Source: Streptomyces reniochalinae
Lineage (GTDB): Bacteria; Actinomycetota; Actinomycetes; Streptomycetales; Streptomycetaceae
Length of the DNA stretch: 64,000 nucleotides
NCBI RefSeq assembly: GCF_003323735.1
Contig: NZ_QOIM01000047.1
Span: 1-64,000 of the forward strand
Direction of reading: 5' to 3'
Every line of letters begins with the position of its first letter. Position 1 is the stretch's first letter. Below, one piece after another: positions 1 through 8,336 of the stretch. The notes beneath the pieces are model-generated. The model was not told the origin of the DNA. It did no database searches and was given only the letters and a program-made list of their open reading frames with translations. The position numbers and the translations under genes were made by a program.

Positions 1-90
1 TCCCCCACCGAAGCGGGTTCATCGTTCGACTTGCATGTGTTAAGCACGCCGCCAGCGTTCGTCCTGAGCCAGGATCAAACTCTCCGTGAA
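1..90 (-). rRNA. 16S ribosomal RNA, 5' end (partial)
   Basis: On the minus strand the sequence up to about base 90 is the classical 5' end of bacterial 16S rRNA: the AGAGTTTGATCCTGGCTCAG primer-site motif, then GACGAACGCTGGCGGCG and the ACATGCAAGTCGA motif. The mature 5' end should lie near 89-90. Only the first ~90 nt are here; the gene continues leftward out of the window. The AACGATGAACC variable stretch is typical of Streptomyces. Confidence 0.97.
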
Positions 91-578
91 TGCTTCAAAC
101 CATCCACAGGAAGAGCGGAACAAGCCGGAGGAATAATCCAACCTGTTCACAGCGTCCTCGCTGTTGTGTATTCCAAAGGAACCTCAACCCACCGGAACAA
201 CCCGGCAGGTCGGGGTATCAACATATCTGGCGTTGACTTTTGGCACGCTGTTGAGTTCTCAAAGAACGGACGCTTCCTTCAAAACCGTCTCACCGGTTTC
301 TCCGGACGTTTGCCCTTTCGGTGTCTCCGACTCTATCAGATCCGTTTCCCGGCCCGTTTCCGTGCCGTTCTTCCGAATCGGATTCCCCTGTCGGCGGGGC
401 GCCTTCCGGCTGGTCTCTACTTTAGAGCCTTTTCCCTCCGGCTCCAAATTGAGCCGGCCGCAGAAGAAATTCGGCATGCCGAATAGACCCCTGCGAAGGG
501 AGATCGTGCTCTCGAAGTGGTACCCGCCGGAGTGGCGAAGAGGAGTCGCCGCGAAACCAGGACGGCTTTGCGGCAACC
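91..578 (-). other. rRNA operon leader region
   Basis: This stretch upstream of the 16S gene holds no protein gene; the short ORFs in it have no coding character. On the minus strand it contains TTCTTTGAGAACTCAACA (about 262-245), followed by GCCAAAAGTCAACGCCAGAT, a block I recognise as the conserved Streptomyces rRNA leader. That block is usually linked to antitermination and RNase III processing. Candidate rRNA promoters lie within and just upstream of it. Confidence 0.8.
419..447 (-). promoter_or_regulatory. rRNA promoter, internal
   Basis: On the minus strand TTGGAG (447-442), a 17-bp spacer and TAAAGT (424-419) form a second good promoter. A further isolated -10 (TAGAGT, 335-330) without a clear -35 lies closer to the gene. 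Multiple tandem promoters are usual for Streptomyces rrn operons. Confidence 0.6.
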
Positions 579-584
579 CGATGA

Positions 585-613
585 ACCTTACGGACGGGTG
601 ACCTCCGTGTCAA
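585..613 (-). promoter_or_regulatory. rRNA promoter, distal
   Basis: On the minus strand a perfect -35 TTGACA (613-608) is followed after exactly 17 bp by TAAGGT (590-585). Transcription would start near 578 and run into the 16S leader. This is the strongest vegetative promoter match in the leader. It lies just outside the stop codon of the histidine kinase gene. Confidence 0.75.
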
Positions 614-631
614 CTGTGAGCCCCGTCTCGG

Positions 632-2323
632 TCAACGGTCCCGCTCATCCGCCCTGATCAGGTCTTTGTGGGACAACCGTCCGTCCGTGAAGCAGAGGCG
701 GTAGAGCAGGGAGTTGTCGAAGGTGCTGACGCGGTGGAAGCGGCACTCGTCGGTGTGTACGGGGTTCTGTGGCGCGCCGGGCGGCGCCGCCTCCGCGTCG
801 AACTCGTACGAGGGAAGGCGCGGGAGCACGGACGAGCGGGGGTCGCCGACACGCAGCTCGCTGTAGGTGTGGTCGCTGAGTACGGACTCGTATGAGGTGT
901 AGAGCTGATAGCCGTACATCACCACCGCCAGTACCGCGGTCGCGGCTGCCGGGATCCACAGGGCGTTCGCCATCCCGCGCCGTACCCGCCGCCGGGCTCT
1001 GGCGAGCTGCGCCCCGGAGCGGGTGGCGAGGGGCGCGGCGTCGGTTTCGGGTCTCGCCGGCGCGTTGGGGAGGTGGTCGGGGCCGAGGGGGAGCTGGGCG
1101 GTCACCTCGAAGCCGTCGGCGGACGGGAGGGGGTGTGCGCGAAAGGTGCCTCCGGCCTGGCGGACGCGTTCGTCGAGGCTGATGAGCCCGGTGCCCGCGC
1201 CCGTGCCCATACCCGTGCCCGTCATCTTCCCTGCGTGCGCCCCGGGGCGGAGGCGACCGTCCGCCGCGGGGGCGTCGTTCGTGACCGTCACGTGCACGGC
1301 GGTCCGCTTCTTCCGTAGCTGGACGGTGATCGCCGCGCCCGGTGCGTGCTTGGTGGCGTTGGTGACGGCTTCCTGGACGACGCGGTGGACGGCGCGGTCG
1401 ACGAGGGGCGGGAGCAGCACCGGAGCGTCCTCGGCGTCACTCTTGGGGCTCCCGGCGGTCCCGGTGTTCCCGGCGTCCTCCCGGAGGGTGATGGCGACGC
1501 CTGAGGCGGCGGTGCGGGCGACCAGGTCGTGGACGGTTTCGGCGGTGGGGGCCGTCGTGTCCTGACGGAGGAGGCCGATGATCTGGCGGAGGCGTTCGGT
1601 GGCGTCGGCGGCGGCCTGGCGGAGCTCGGCGGCGGAGGCCCGGGCGGCGTCGTCCACACCTGGGGACACCTGGAGCGCGGCGGCGCGCACGGCGATGAGG
1701 CTGAGGTCGTGGCCGAGGGAGTCGTGCATGTCGCCGGCGATGCGGGAGCGTTCGCGCAGCCGTGCGCGGTCGGCGACGAGTTCGTGTTCGCGCTCCATGC
1801 GCGCCGCCAGGTCCCATCCGGTGGCCTGGAGGTCGTACTGCCGGCGGCGGAAGCGTCCCAGCAGCCAGGGGAATACGGCGGCGAACAGGACGGTGATGAT
1901 GAGGGTGAACCAGTCCCACAGGCTGGCGTCGGGGAGGGTCAGGGCCAGAACGAGGCCGACGGCGCAGACGGCGACCGCGGCGGCGAGCGAGCGGCGCCCG
2001 TTCTCGGCGCGGCGTCCGAGGAGGAAGCTCAGGATGACGAGGGCGGGGCTGAAGGTGCTGGTGAACAGCTCGGGGGTGACGGCGAGGCCGAGGCCGGCGG
2101 GGACGGCCGCCGCCGCGACGGGGGCGCGGCGGCTGAGGAACGCGGCGGCGGCCAGCAGGGGGGCCGCGGCCACCCTGAGCCAGACCGGGACTTCGCTGAG
2201 GGTGGGGAGGGGGTAGGCGAGGAACAGCCACAGGGCCAGGTCGGCGAGGAGGGCGCGGCTGCGGGGCCGGCGCAGTGCGGCGGTGAAGCGGCCGGGGCCG
2301 GTGCGGGTGGATGCGGCGTTCAC
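632..2323 (-). CDS. orphan sensor histidine kinase with C-terminal extracytoplasmic domain
   Basis: NarL/DesK-class sensor kinase. An N-terminal block of hydrophobic segments (about residues 25-160) is followed by a linker and a HisKA_3-type H-box (DMHDSLGHDL, phospho-acceptor near His200). An ATPase domain follows, with its N-box (VTNATKH) near 322 and a glycine-rich loop. Unusually, the protein does not end after the ATPase domain: a further membrane segment (about 454-474) leads into an ~85-residue tail with two cysteines, predicted outside the cell. No response regulator is adjacent; the next feature downstream is the rRNA operon. I chose the GTG at 2323 because TACCGT lies 7 nt before it, suggesting a leaderless mRNA; a GTG at 2359 is the longer option. 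The signal sensed is unknown. Confidence 0.85.
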   Translation of the reverse strand: MNAASTRTGPGRFTAALRRPRSRALLADLALWLFLAYPLPTLSEVPVWLRVAAAPLLAAAAFLSRRAPVAAAAVPAGLGLAVTPELFTSTFSPALVILSFLLGRRAENGRRSLAAAVAVCAVGLVLALTLPDASLWDWFTLIITVLFAAVFPWLLGRFRRRQYDLQATGWDLAARMEREHELVADRARLRERSRIAGDMHDSLGHDLSLIAVRAAALQVSPGVDDAARASAAELRQAAADATERLRQIIGLLRQDTTAPTAETVHDLVARTAASGVAITLREDAGNTGTAGSPKSDAEDAPVLLPPLVDRAVHRVVQEAVTNATKHAPGAAITVQLRKKRTAVHVTVTNDAPAADGRLRPGAHAGKMTGTGMGTGAGTGLISLDERVRQAGGTFRAHPLPSADGFEVTAQLPLGPDHLPNAPARPETDAAPLATRSGAQLARARRRVRRGMANALWIPAAATAVLAVVMYGYQLYTSYESVLSDHTYSELRVGDPRSSVLPRLPSYEFDAEAAPPGAPQNPVHTDECRFHRVSTFDNSLLYRLCFTDGRLSHKDLIRADERDR

Positions 2324-2433
2324 GTGCGCCACGGTACGCAGGGCCGCCGCGGGGCACACCTGACGAAAGTGGGGGAAGGCCGGGGCCGATGGTGCACTGC
2401 TCGGCGTCTGGTGTGCTCCGTACGTTCCGGGGC

Positions 2434-3177
2434 ATGAACGAGGCGATAGTGCATGCGGTCGAGGGGTTCGTGAGTACGCCGTGGGTGTACGTGGCGCTGT
2501 TCGGGATCGCGATGCTGGACGGGTTCTTCCCCGTGGTGCCGAGCGAGACGTTGGTGATCACGCTGGGGGTGTTCGCCGCGGCGCAGGGGGATCCGGCGCT
2601 GTTCTGGGTGATCGTGGTGGCGGCGCTCGGCGCGTTCGCCGGCGACCACGTCTCGTACCTGATCGGGCGGCGCTCGGGGGCGCGGCTGACGGCGCGGCTG
2701 ACGGAGGGGAGCCGCACCTGGCGGGCCTACGAGCGGGTGGGGCTGATGCTGGCCGAGCGGGGCGGTCTGGTGCTGGTGGCGGCGCGCTACATTCCGGGCG
2801 GCCGGACGGCGGCCACGCTCACCACCGGCGCGACGGGTTTTCCGCGCCGGCTGTTCACGCGGTACGACGCCGTGGCCGTGGTGAGCTGGGCCTGTTACTC
2901 GGCGGGCCTGGGCTATGTGGGCGGCGCCGCGTTCGAGGAGACGCCGCTGTACGGGGTGGCGCTCGGGCTCGCGCTGGCGTTCACGATCACGCTGGTGCAC
3001 GAGGGAGTGCGCGGCCTGCGGGCGCGCGAACGCCCCGAAGGGGCGCGGGGAGCTGCGCGGCCAGCCACAACGGACGCGCAGTCCGAAGGCGACGTACAGG
3101 TGGCGCCCCCTTTCAAACCCGCCGTCAGCCCCCGAGCTCGCGGCTGCGGTCGCGTGCGGCCTCGATGGCGTCGATGA
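2434..3177 (+). CDS. DedA/VTT-family membrane protein
   Basis: Integral membrane protein of the DedA (SNARE-associated, VTT) family, members of which are lipid scramblase/flippase-like or affect envelope homeostasis. It has the family signatures FFPVVPSETLVI near the N-terminus, GDHVSYLIGRRSG in the middle and RYIPGGRTAATLTTGATGF, with several hydrophobic segments. The ATG at 2434 lies 7 nt after TACGTT, so a leaderless transcript is likely; upstream in-frame codons have no support. The family domain ends near residue 195. The last ~50 residues are Arg/Ala/Pro-rich, are encoded by what looks like a Streptomyces extragenic repeat, and overlap the 3' end of proC by 53 bp. The original stop codon was probably lost. 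Confidence 0.85.
   Translation: MNEAIVHAVEGFVSTPWVYVALFGIAMLDGFFPVVPSETLVITLGVFAAAQGDPALFWVIVVAALGAFAGDHVSYLIGRRSGARLTARLTEGSRTWRAYERVGLMLAERGGLVLVAARYIPGGRTAATLTTGATGFPRRLFTRYDAVAVVSWACYSAGLGYVGGAAFEETPLYGVALGLALAFTITLVHEGVRGLRARERPEGARGAARPATTDAQSEGDVQVAPPFKPAVSPRARGCGRVRPRWRR
3030..3085 (+). repeat. Streptomyces extragenic repeat read into the DedA gene
   Basis: The stretch beginning CGCCCCGAAGGGGCGCGGGG and continuing with AGCTGCGCGGCCAGCCACAA and CGGACGC resembles a short repeat that I remember finding after many Streptomyces genes. It begins with a GC-rich palindrome (CGCCCC-GAA-GGGGCG). Here it is translated as the DedA tail. I saw no second copy in this window. Confidence 0.55.
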
Positions 3178-3928
3178 AGGCGGCGCGGACGCGGTGGTTC
3201 TCCAGCTCGCGGATGGCGTTGATGGTCGTGCCGCCGGGCGAGGTGACGTTCTCGCGCAGGGTGACGGGGTGTTCGCCGCTGTCGCGGAGCATGGTGGCGG
3301 CGCCGACGGCGGCCTGGACGATCAGCTCGTGCGCCTTGTCGCGGGGCAGGCCGAGCTGGATGCCGGCGTCGGTCATGGCCTCGACGAGGAAGAAGAAGTA
3401 GGCGGGGCCCGAGCCGGAGAGGGCGGTGGCGGCGTCCTGCTGGCTCTCGGGCAGGCGGAGGGTCTTGCCGACGCCGCCGAAGATCTCCTCGGCGAGGGCG
3501 AGATGGTCCTCGGTGGCGTGCGTGCCGCCGGAGATGACGGACATGGCCTCGTCGACGAGGGCCGGGGTGTTGGCCATGACGCGGATGACGGGCGTGCCCT
3601 CGGTCAGCCGCTGTTCGAGGTAGCGGGTGGTGATGCCGGCGGCGCCGCTGATGACCAGCCGGCCGGCGGGCACGTGGGGGGCCAGCTCGTCCACGAGCGC
3701 GCCCATGTCCTGGGGCTTGGGCGTGAGGATGAGGGTGTCGGCCGCCTTGGCCGCCTCGGCGTTGCCGACCGGTTCGACGCCGTAGCGCTCCCGCAGTTCG
3801 GCCGCGCGTTCGGGGCGTCGCGTGGTGACCAGGAGGCGGGAGGGCGACCAGCCGCCTCGGAGCATGCCGGAGAGCAGGGCCTCTCCGATCTTGCCGGTGC
3901 CGAGGACCGCGACGTTCTGGGTGGTCAT
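3125..3928 (-). CDS. proC: pyrroline-5-carboxylate reductase
   Basis: Catalyses the last step of proline synthesis, reducing 1-pyrroline-5-carboxylate to proline with NAD(P)H in the cytoplasm. The N-terminus carries the Rossmann motif VAVLGTGKIGEALLSGML. The C-terminal dimerisation domain includes ALSGSGPAYFFFLVEAMTDAG and the signature VTSPGGTTINAIREL. At 267 aa it has normal family length. The ATG at 3928 is preceded by GAGGTG at good spacing; a longer in-frame extension to 4009 lacks support. It ends convergently against, and overlaps, the DedA gene. Confidence 0.96.
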   Translation of the reverse strand: MTTQNVAVLGTGKIGEALLSGMLRGGWSPSRLLVTTRRPERAAELRERYGVEPVGNAEAAKAADTLILTPKPQDMGALVDELAPHVPAGRLVISGAAGITTRYLEQRLTEGTPVIRVMANTPALVDEAMSVISGGTHATEDHLALAEEIFGGVGKTLRLPESQQDAATALSGSGPAYFFFLVEAMTDAGIQLGLPRDKAHELIVQAAVGAATMLRDSGEHPVTLRENVTSPGGTTINAIRELENHRVRAAFIDAIEAARDRSRELGG

Positions 3929-4055
3929 GGAGTGGTTCACCTCGTGCCTCGTCGTGCTGGTTGAGCCCGGCTGTGCCGTTGCCGGTCGTGGCCGGTGGTG
4001 CCTCGTCACGGGGGCGTGGCACCGGCGGGGCCGTCCATCCTCGCACCGGGGCGGC

Positions 4056-4793
4056 TCACGCGGTGCGGCGGCGCAGGGTGGCGGCGCCGAGGGCGAGGAC
4101 CAGGAGCGCGCTGCCGGCGACGACGCCGATGTCGCGGACGAAGTCGCCGGTGGCCTCGGAGTGGTGCAGGACCTCCGTCATGCCGTCGACGGCGTAGGAC
4201 ATGGGCAGCACGTTCGAGATCCCCTCCAGGACGGGCTGCATGCTGCCGCGGGGGGCGAACAGGCCGCACAGCAGGATCTGCGGAAAGATCATCGCGGGCA
4301 TGAACTGGACGACCTGGAACTCGGAGGCGGCGAAGGCCGAGACGAACAGTCCGAGGGCGGTGCCCAGGAGCGCGTCGAGCAGGGCGACGAGGAGCAGCAG
4401 CCAGGGCGAGCCCGCGATGTCCAGGTCCAGGAACCAGATGGCGACGCCGGTGGCGAGCGCGGCCTGGACGACGGCCAGCAGGCCGAAGGCGAGCGCGTAG
4501 CCGACGATCAGGTCGCCTTTGCCCAGCGGCATGGACAGCAGCCGCTCCAGGGTGCCGGAGGTGCGCTCGCGCAGGGTGGCGATGGAGGTGACCAGGAACA
4601 TCGTCACGAGCGGGAAGATGCCCAGCAGGGACGCGCCGATGCTGTCGAAGGCGCGGCGGTCGGCGTCGAAGACGTAGTACAGCAGGACGAGCAGCAGGAT
4701 CGGGACGAGCAGCAGCAGCGCGATCGTGCGGGGATCGTGGCCGAGTTGGCGCAGGACGCGGCGTGCGGTGGCGAGTGTGCGGGAGGCGTTCAT
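4056..4793 (-). CDS. ABC-2 type transporter permease
   Basis: Membrane subunit of an ABC exporter (245 aa, ABC2_membrane family). The first hydrophobic segment (IALLLLVPILLLVLLYYVF) is followed by an extracellular stretch, and the remaining five or so helices include SMPLGKGDLIVGYALAFGLL and the typical FPQILLCGLFAPRGSMQPVL region. It lies 27 bp downstream of its ATPase gene and must form the exporter with it. The substrate cannot be deduced; related actinobacterial pairs export drugs or lipids. Confidence 0.9.
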   Translation of the reverse strand: MNASRTLATARRVLRQLGHDPRTIALLLLVPILLLVLLYYVFDADRRAFDSIGASLLGIFPLVTMFLVTSIATLRERTSGTLERLLSMPLGKGDLIVGYALAFGLLAVVQAALATGVAIWFLDLDIAGSPWLLLLVALLDALLGTALGLFVSAFAASEFQVVQFMPAMIFPQILLCGLFAPRGSMQPVLEGISNVLPMSYAVDGMTEVLHHSEATGDFVRDIGVVAGSALLVLALGAATLRRRTA

Positions 4794-4820
4794 GGTGCTC
4801 CTCGCGGTCGGTCGGTGGGG

Positions 4821-5624
4821 TCAGGGGGTGGAGTCCTCTGCGGCGCGGGCCGCGTCGACGAGGGCGAGGAAGGCTTCCTCGACGGTGTCGCTGCCGGTCT
4901 GCTCCCTGAGCGCCCGCGGGGTGTCGGCGGCCAGCAGCGTGCCGTCCCGTACGAGGAGCAGGTGTGCGCAGCGGTCCGCCTCGTCCATGACGTGGGAGGA
5001 GATCAGCAGGGTGGTGCCGTGGGCGGCGAGGCGGTGGAAGAGGTCCCACAGGTCGCGGCGGAGCACCGGGTCGAGGCCGACGGTGGGTTCGTCGAGCACC
5101 AGGAGTTCGGGGGCGCCGAGCAGGGCGACGGCCAGCGAGACGCGGGAGGCCTGGCCGCCGGAGAGGTTGCCCGCCAGGTCGTCGGCGTGCGAGGTGAGGT
5201 CGACGTCGGTGAGGGCCTGGGTGACGGCGGCGGCTCGCCGGGAGCGGGGGATGCCGAGGACTGCGGCGTAGTAGTCGAGGTTCTGGCGCGCGCTCAGGTC
5301 GCCGTAGACGGAGGGTGCCTGGGTGACGTAGCCGACGCGGGAGCGCAGCCCGGCCGATCCCGCGGGGCTGCCGAGGACGTCCAGGGTGCCGGTGACCTTG
5401 GCCTGGGTGCCGACGATCGCGCGGATGAGGGTGGATTTCCCGCTGCCGGAGGGGCCGAGGAGGCCGGTGACGGTGCCGGGGGCGACGTCGAAGGAGAGGG
5501 CGTCGAGGACGCGCCGGGTGCCGCGGACGACGGTGAGGCCGCGGGCGTGGACGGCGGGATCGGGGCCCGGCCCGGTGGGTTCCGCGGGGTCGGGGGGCGG
5601 TTGTGGCGGCGGTTTATTCATCAC
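4821..5624 (-). CDS. ABC transporter ATP-binding protein
   Basis: Drug-exporter type ATPase (267 aa). A Pro-rich N-terminus of ~25 residues precedes the nucleotide-binding domain, which has Walker A GPSGSGKST, a Q-loop in VTQAPSV, signature LSGGQ, Walker B LLVLDEPTVGLD and switch SSHVMDEADR. It partners the permease directly downstream. Start choice: TTGACG-N18-CATAAT ends 7 nt before the GTG at 5624, implying a leaderless mRNA. An ATG lies one codon later in frame. An imperfect palindrome spans this start. Confidence 0.92.
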   Translation of the reverse strand: MMNKPPPQPPPDPAEPTGPGPDPAVHARGLTVVRGTRRVLDALSFDVAPGTVTGLLGPSGSGKSTLIRAIVGTQAKVTGTLDVLGSPAGSAGLRSRVGYVTQAPSVYGDLSARQNLDYYAAVLGIPRSRRAAAVTQALTDVDLTSHADDLAGNLSGGQASRVSLAVALLGAPELLVLDEPTVGLDPVLRRDLWDLFHRLAAHGTTLLISSHVMDEADRCAHLLLVRDGTLLAADTPRALREQTGSDTVEEAFLALVDAARAAEDSTP

Positions 5625-5661
5625 ATGTTGAATTATGGGTCGGGCGGCGCACGGGCGTCAA
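5617..5661 (-). promoter_or_regulatory. ABC exporter promoter with start-site palindrome
   Basis: The minus strand shows -35 TTGACG (5661-5656), an 18-bp spacer and -10 CATAAT (5637-5632). An imperfect palindrome, ATTCAACAT/GTGATGAAT (5634-5617, 7 of 9 pairs), overlaps the presumed transcription and translation start. It could be an operator, but no dedicated regulator gene adjoins it. Confidence 0.6.
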
Positions 5662-5759
5662 GAAGGCGGGACGGTCAGGGCGGCGCCCCGCCCGCCCCGC
5701 CGCGTGGTGCGCACGGCGAGCGGGGCATCGGCCGGCGGGCGACGCGCACCGCCGCCGCC

Positions 5760-7922
5760 TCAGACCCTCTCCGGCTCCGGCCGCGCCACCCGCTCGCCCC
5801 GGCCCGGTGCTCCCTGCCCCCGATGGCGGTCCGGGCGCCCCGGCCACCAGATGCGGGCGCCGAGGTCCAGCGCCAGCGAGGGCACCAGCACCGTGCGGAC
5901 GAGGAAGGTGTCCAGCAGGACGCCGAAGCCGACCAGGACGCCCAGCTGGGCCATCGAGACCAGCGGCATGGAGGCGATCACCGCGAAGGTGGCTGCCAGC
6001 ACGATCCCCGCCGAGGTGATCACGCCGCCTGTGGAGGTGAGTCCGGCCAGCACCCCCGCGGCGTGGCCCCGCCGTCCGGCCTCCTCGCGGACGCGGGTCA
6101 TCAGGAAGATGTTGTAGTCGATCCCCAGGGCGACCAGGAAGACGAAGCCCATGAGCGGCAGCGAGTTGTCCACCGCGGGGAAGTCCATCAGGTGCTGGAA
6201 GATCAGGTTCGAGGCTCCCAGCGCACCGAAGTAGGACAGCACCACCGTCGCCAGCAGGAGCAGCGGTGCGACCAGCGAGCGCAGCAGCGCGACCAGGACG
6301 AGCAGGACGACGGCGAGCACGACGGGGATGACGGTCTCCAGATCGCTCTCGGCGGCCCTGCGGGTGTCCAGCGACTCGGCGGTCGTGCCGCCCACCAGCG
6401 CGTCGGCTCCGTCGACGGCGTGGACGGCGTCCCTCAGCCCGTCGACGGTGGCTTTGGCGGCGTCGCTGTCGGGTGCGTCCTCCAGGACGACGGCCAGGGA
6501 GGTCAGTCGCCCGTCGCTCGTGCGGTCCTGGGGCCTGACGGACTCGACGCCGTCCACGCCGGACGCCGCGCCGCGCACCGCCTCGCGCGCGCCGGTGCGT
6601 ACCACGACGGTGGCGGGGTCGGAGGCTCCCGAGGGGAAGTGCGCCGACAGCTTCTCCTGGGCCACCACCGACTCGGGCTTGTCCTGGTACATCTCCTCGT
6701 CGGTCAGGCCCATGGTCAGTCCTGTCGCGCTGAGCGCCAGCACGGCCGTCACACCGACCGACATCAGCCACGACCAGCGCGGACGGCGCGCCAGCACGGC
6801 GCCGATCCGGGACCAGACGGTGCGCGCCTGGCGCGGCGCCGATCCGTGGCGCGGTACGAACGGCCAGAAGACCCACCGGCCCGTCGCCACCAGCAGCGCG
6901 GGCAACACCGTGACCATGGCGAACACGGCGCAGACGACACCGACCGCGCCGACCAGGCCCAGTGAGCGGGAGGAGTTGATGTCGGCGAGGGCCAGGCAGG
7001 CCAGGCCGATGGCGATGGTGGAGGCGGAGGCGAGGATCGCGGGGCCCGAGCGGCGCAGCGCGATCCGCATCGCCTCGTGCCGGTCGGCGTGGCGGTGGAG
7101 TTCCTCGCGGTAGCGGGCGATCAGCAGCAGCGCGTAGTCGGTGCCGACGCCGAAGACCAGCACCATGAGGATGCCCGCGCTCTGCGGGTCGACGGGCAGC
7201 GCGGCGTACGTGGCCAGCAGGTAGGTGGCCACCTGGGTGAGCACGGCGGCGAAGCCGACCGACAGCACGGGGAAGAGCCACAGCAGGGGGCTGCGGTAGG
7301 TGAGCAGGAGCAGCAGTGTGACGACGGCGCCGGTGGCCAGCATCAGGGTGGAGTCGAGGTTGTCGAAGACCTCGATGCTGTCGAGCAGCGATCCGGCGGG
7401 ACCCCCGACGGCGACGTCGAGTCCTGGTGGCGCGTTGGCGGCCGCCACGGTGCGGATCTTCTCCAGGTCGTCGGTCATGTCGTCGTCGCCCGTCGTCAGG
7501 GGCACGACAAGCATCAGGGCCTTGCCGTCCTTCGAGGGGACGGGCCCGGTGAGCTTCTCGCCCGGCGGCACCAGCGGGGCGAACGCGGCGCGGTCGGCGC
7601 GCGCCTTGGCCGCGTCGGCCTTCGTGACGGCGGCGCCGCCGCGTGCGTAGACGGCGACCGCGGGGATGATCTCGTCCTCACCGCGGAACTTCTCCAGCGC
7701 GGTGTTGACCTGGGCCGACTCGGCGCCGCCCGGCAGAAAGGCGTTGGCGCTGCTGTCCTCGACCTCGGTGAGCTTGCCGGCCAGCGGGCCGAGCGCCAGG
7801 ACGAGCAGCAGCCAGGCGGCCAGGACCAGCCACTTGCCGCGCCGGTCGCCGGGGACCGCGGCGAGACGGCGCGGCCCGCGCGGGCGGCTGACGTCCGGAG
7901 GCGGCGGGGAGAGCGCGGACAT
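5760..7922 (-). CDS. MmpL-family RND transporter
   Basis: Large polytopic exporter (720 aa) with the two-fold MmpL plan: TM1 near residues 30-50, an extracytoplasmic loop of ~130 residues, then five TM segments, repeated in the second half. Landmarks are the GTDYALLLIARYREEL motif in the first half and LGIDYNIFLMTRVREE in the second; these carry the Asp-Tyr pairs that couple transport to the proton gradient. Actinobacterial relatives export lipids, siderophores or drugs. The ATG has a GGAGG ribosome site (GGAGGTTACCC). It is the last gene of a three-gene unit led by an ArsR-like regulator, which probably controls it. Confidence 0.9.
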   Translation of the reverse strand: MSALSPPPPDVSRPRGPRRLAAVPGDRRGKWLVLAAWLLLVLALGPLAGKLTEVEDSSANAFLPGGAESAQVNTALEKFRGEDEIIPAVAVYARGGAAVTKADAAKARADRAAFAPLVPPGEKLTGPVPSKDGKALMLVVPLTTGDDDMTDDLEKIRTVAAANAPPGLDVAVGGPAGSLLDSIEVFDNLDSTLMLATGAVVTLLLLLTYRSPLLWLFPVLSVGFAAVLTQVATYLLATYAALPVDPQSAGILMVLVFGVGTDYALLLIARYREELHRHADRHEAMRIALRRSGPAILASASTIAIGLACLALADINSSRSLGLVGAVGVVCAVFAMVTVLPALLVATGRWVFWPFVPRHGSAPRQARTVWSRIGAVLARRPRWSWLMSVGVTAVLALSATGLTMGLTDEEMYQDKPESVVAQEKLSAHFPSGASDPATVVVRTGAREAVRGAASGVDGVESVRPQDRTSDGRLTSLAVVLEDAPDSDAAKATVDGLRDAVHAVDGADALVGGTTAESLDTRRAAESDLETVIPVVLAVVLLVLVALLRSLVAPLLLLATVVLSYFGALGASNLIFQHLMDFPAVDNSLPLMGFVFLVALGIDYNIFLMTRVREEAGRRGHAAGVLAGLTSTGGVITSAGIVLAATFAVIASMPLVSMAQLGVLVGFGVLLDTFLVRTVLVPSLALDLGARIWWPGRPDRHRGQGAPGRGERVARPEPERV

Positions 7923-8042
7923 GGGTAACCTCCATGGGGTGGGTGTGGGACGCGAGGGGTTCGCGGTGACGCACGCTCACGTGTACGGCCGGGAGTTGCC
8001 GCTCCCGGCCGTACGAGCGCCTTGGACGAGGGGACGGGCCGG

Positions 8043-8336
8043 TTACTCGATCTCGCGCATCATCTTCTCCATCGAGGCGATCGACTGCCGCGCCTGCGTC
8101 AGCTCCTCGACGCTGCGGCGGTGCAGCTCGACGTTGTCCTCCAGCAGCTGCGCGTACTTGAGGGCCAGCTGCTTGTACTGCTGCTCCCGGGCCGCCAGCA
8201 TCCGGGCCCGCCAGGTGGCGGCGAGCTGCCAGACCACGACGATCAGCAGGACGAAGACCCCGCCGGTGCCCAGCGCCGCGGCCCAGACGCCGGCCGGGTC
8301 GACCGGCGCGGCCACGGTCGTGAGGTGCTCGTTCAC
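8043..8336 (-). CDS. small membrane protein with coiled coil
   Basis: Protein of 97 aa with one membrane helix (about residues 23-43, GTGGVFVLLIVVVWQL) followed by a charged, probably coiled-coil tail rich in Glu, Gln and Arg. I recognise no named family. Its GTG overlaps the TGA of the upstream ArsR gene (GTGA), so the two are translationally coupled. The MmpL gene follows 120 bp downstream. An accessory or anchoring role for the transporter, or membrane tethering of the regulator, are inferences from position alone. Confidence 0.75.
   Translation of the reverse strand: MNEHLTTVAAPVDPAGVWAAALGTGGVFVLLIVVVWQLAATWRARMLAAREQQYKQLALKYAQLLEDNVELHRRSVEELTQARQSIASMEKMMREIE

Noticed and set aside
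91..610. Protein genes in the rRNA leader
   Set aside because: Several short frames exist, but the region matches the conserved Streptomyces rRNA leader and its promoters.
3822..6965. A 1047-codon plus-strand open frame across proC and the ABC and MMPL genes
   Set aside because: It is antisense to clear genes, is rich in Gly, Glu, Gln, Arg and Asp repeats typical of GC-rich shadow frames, and has no recognisable domain.
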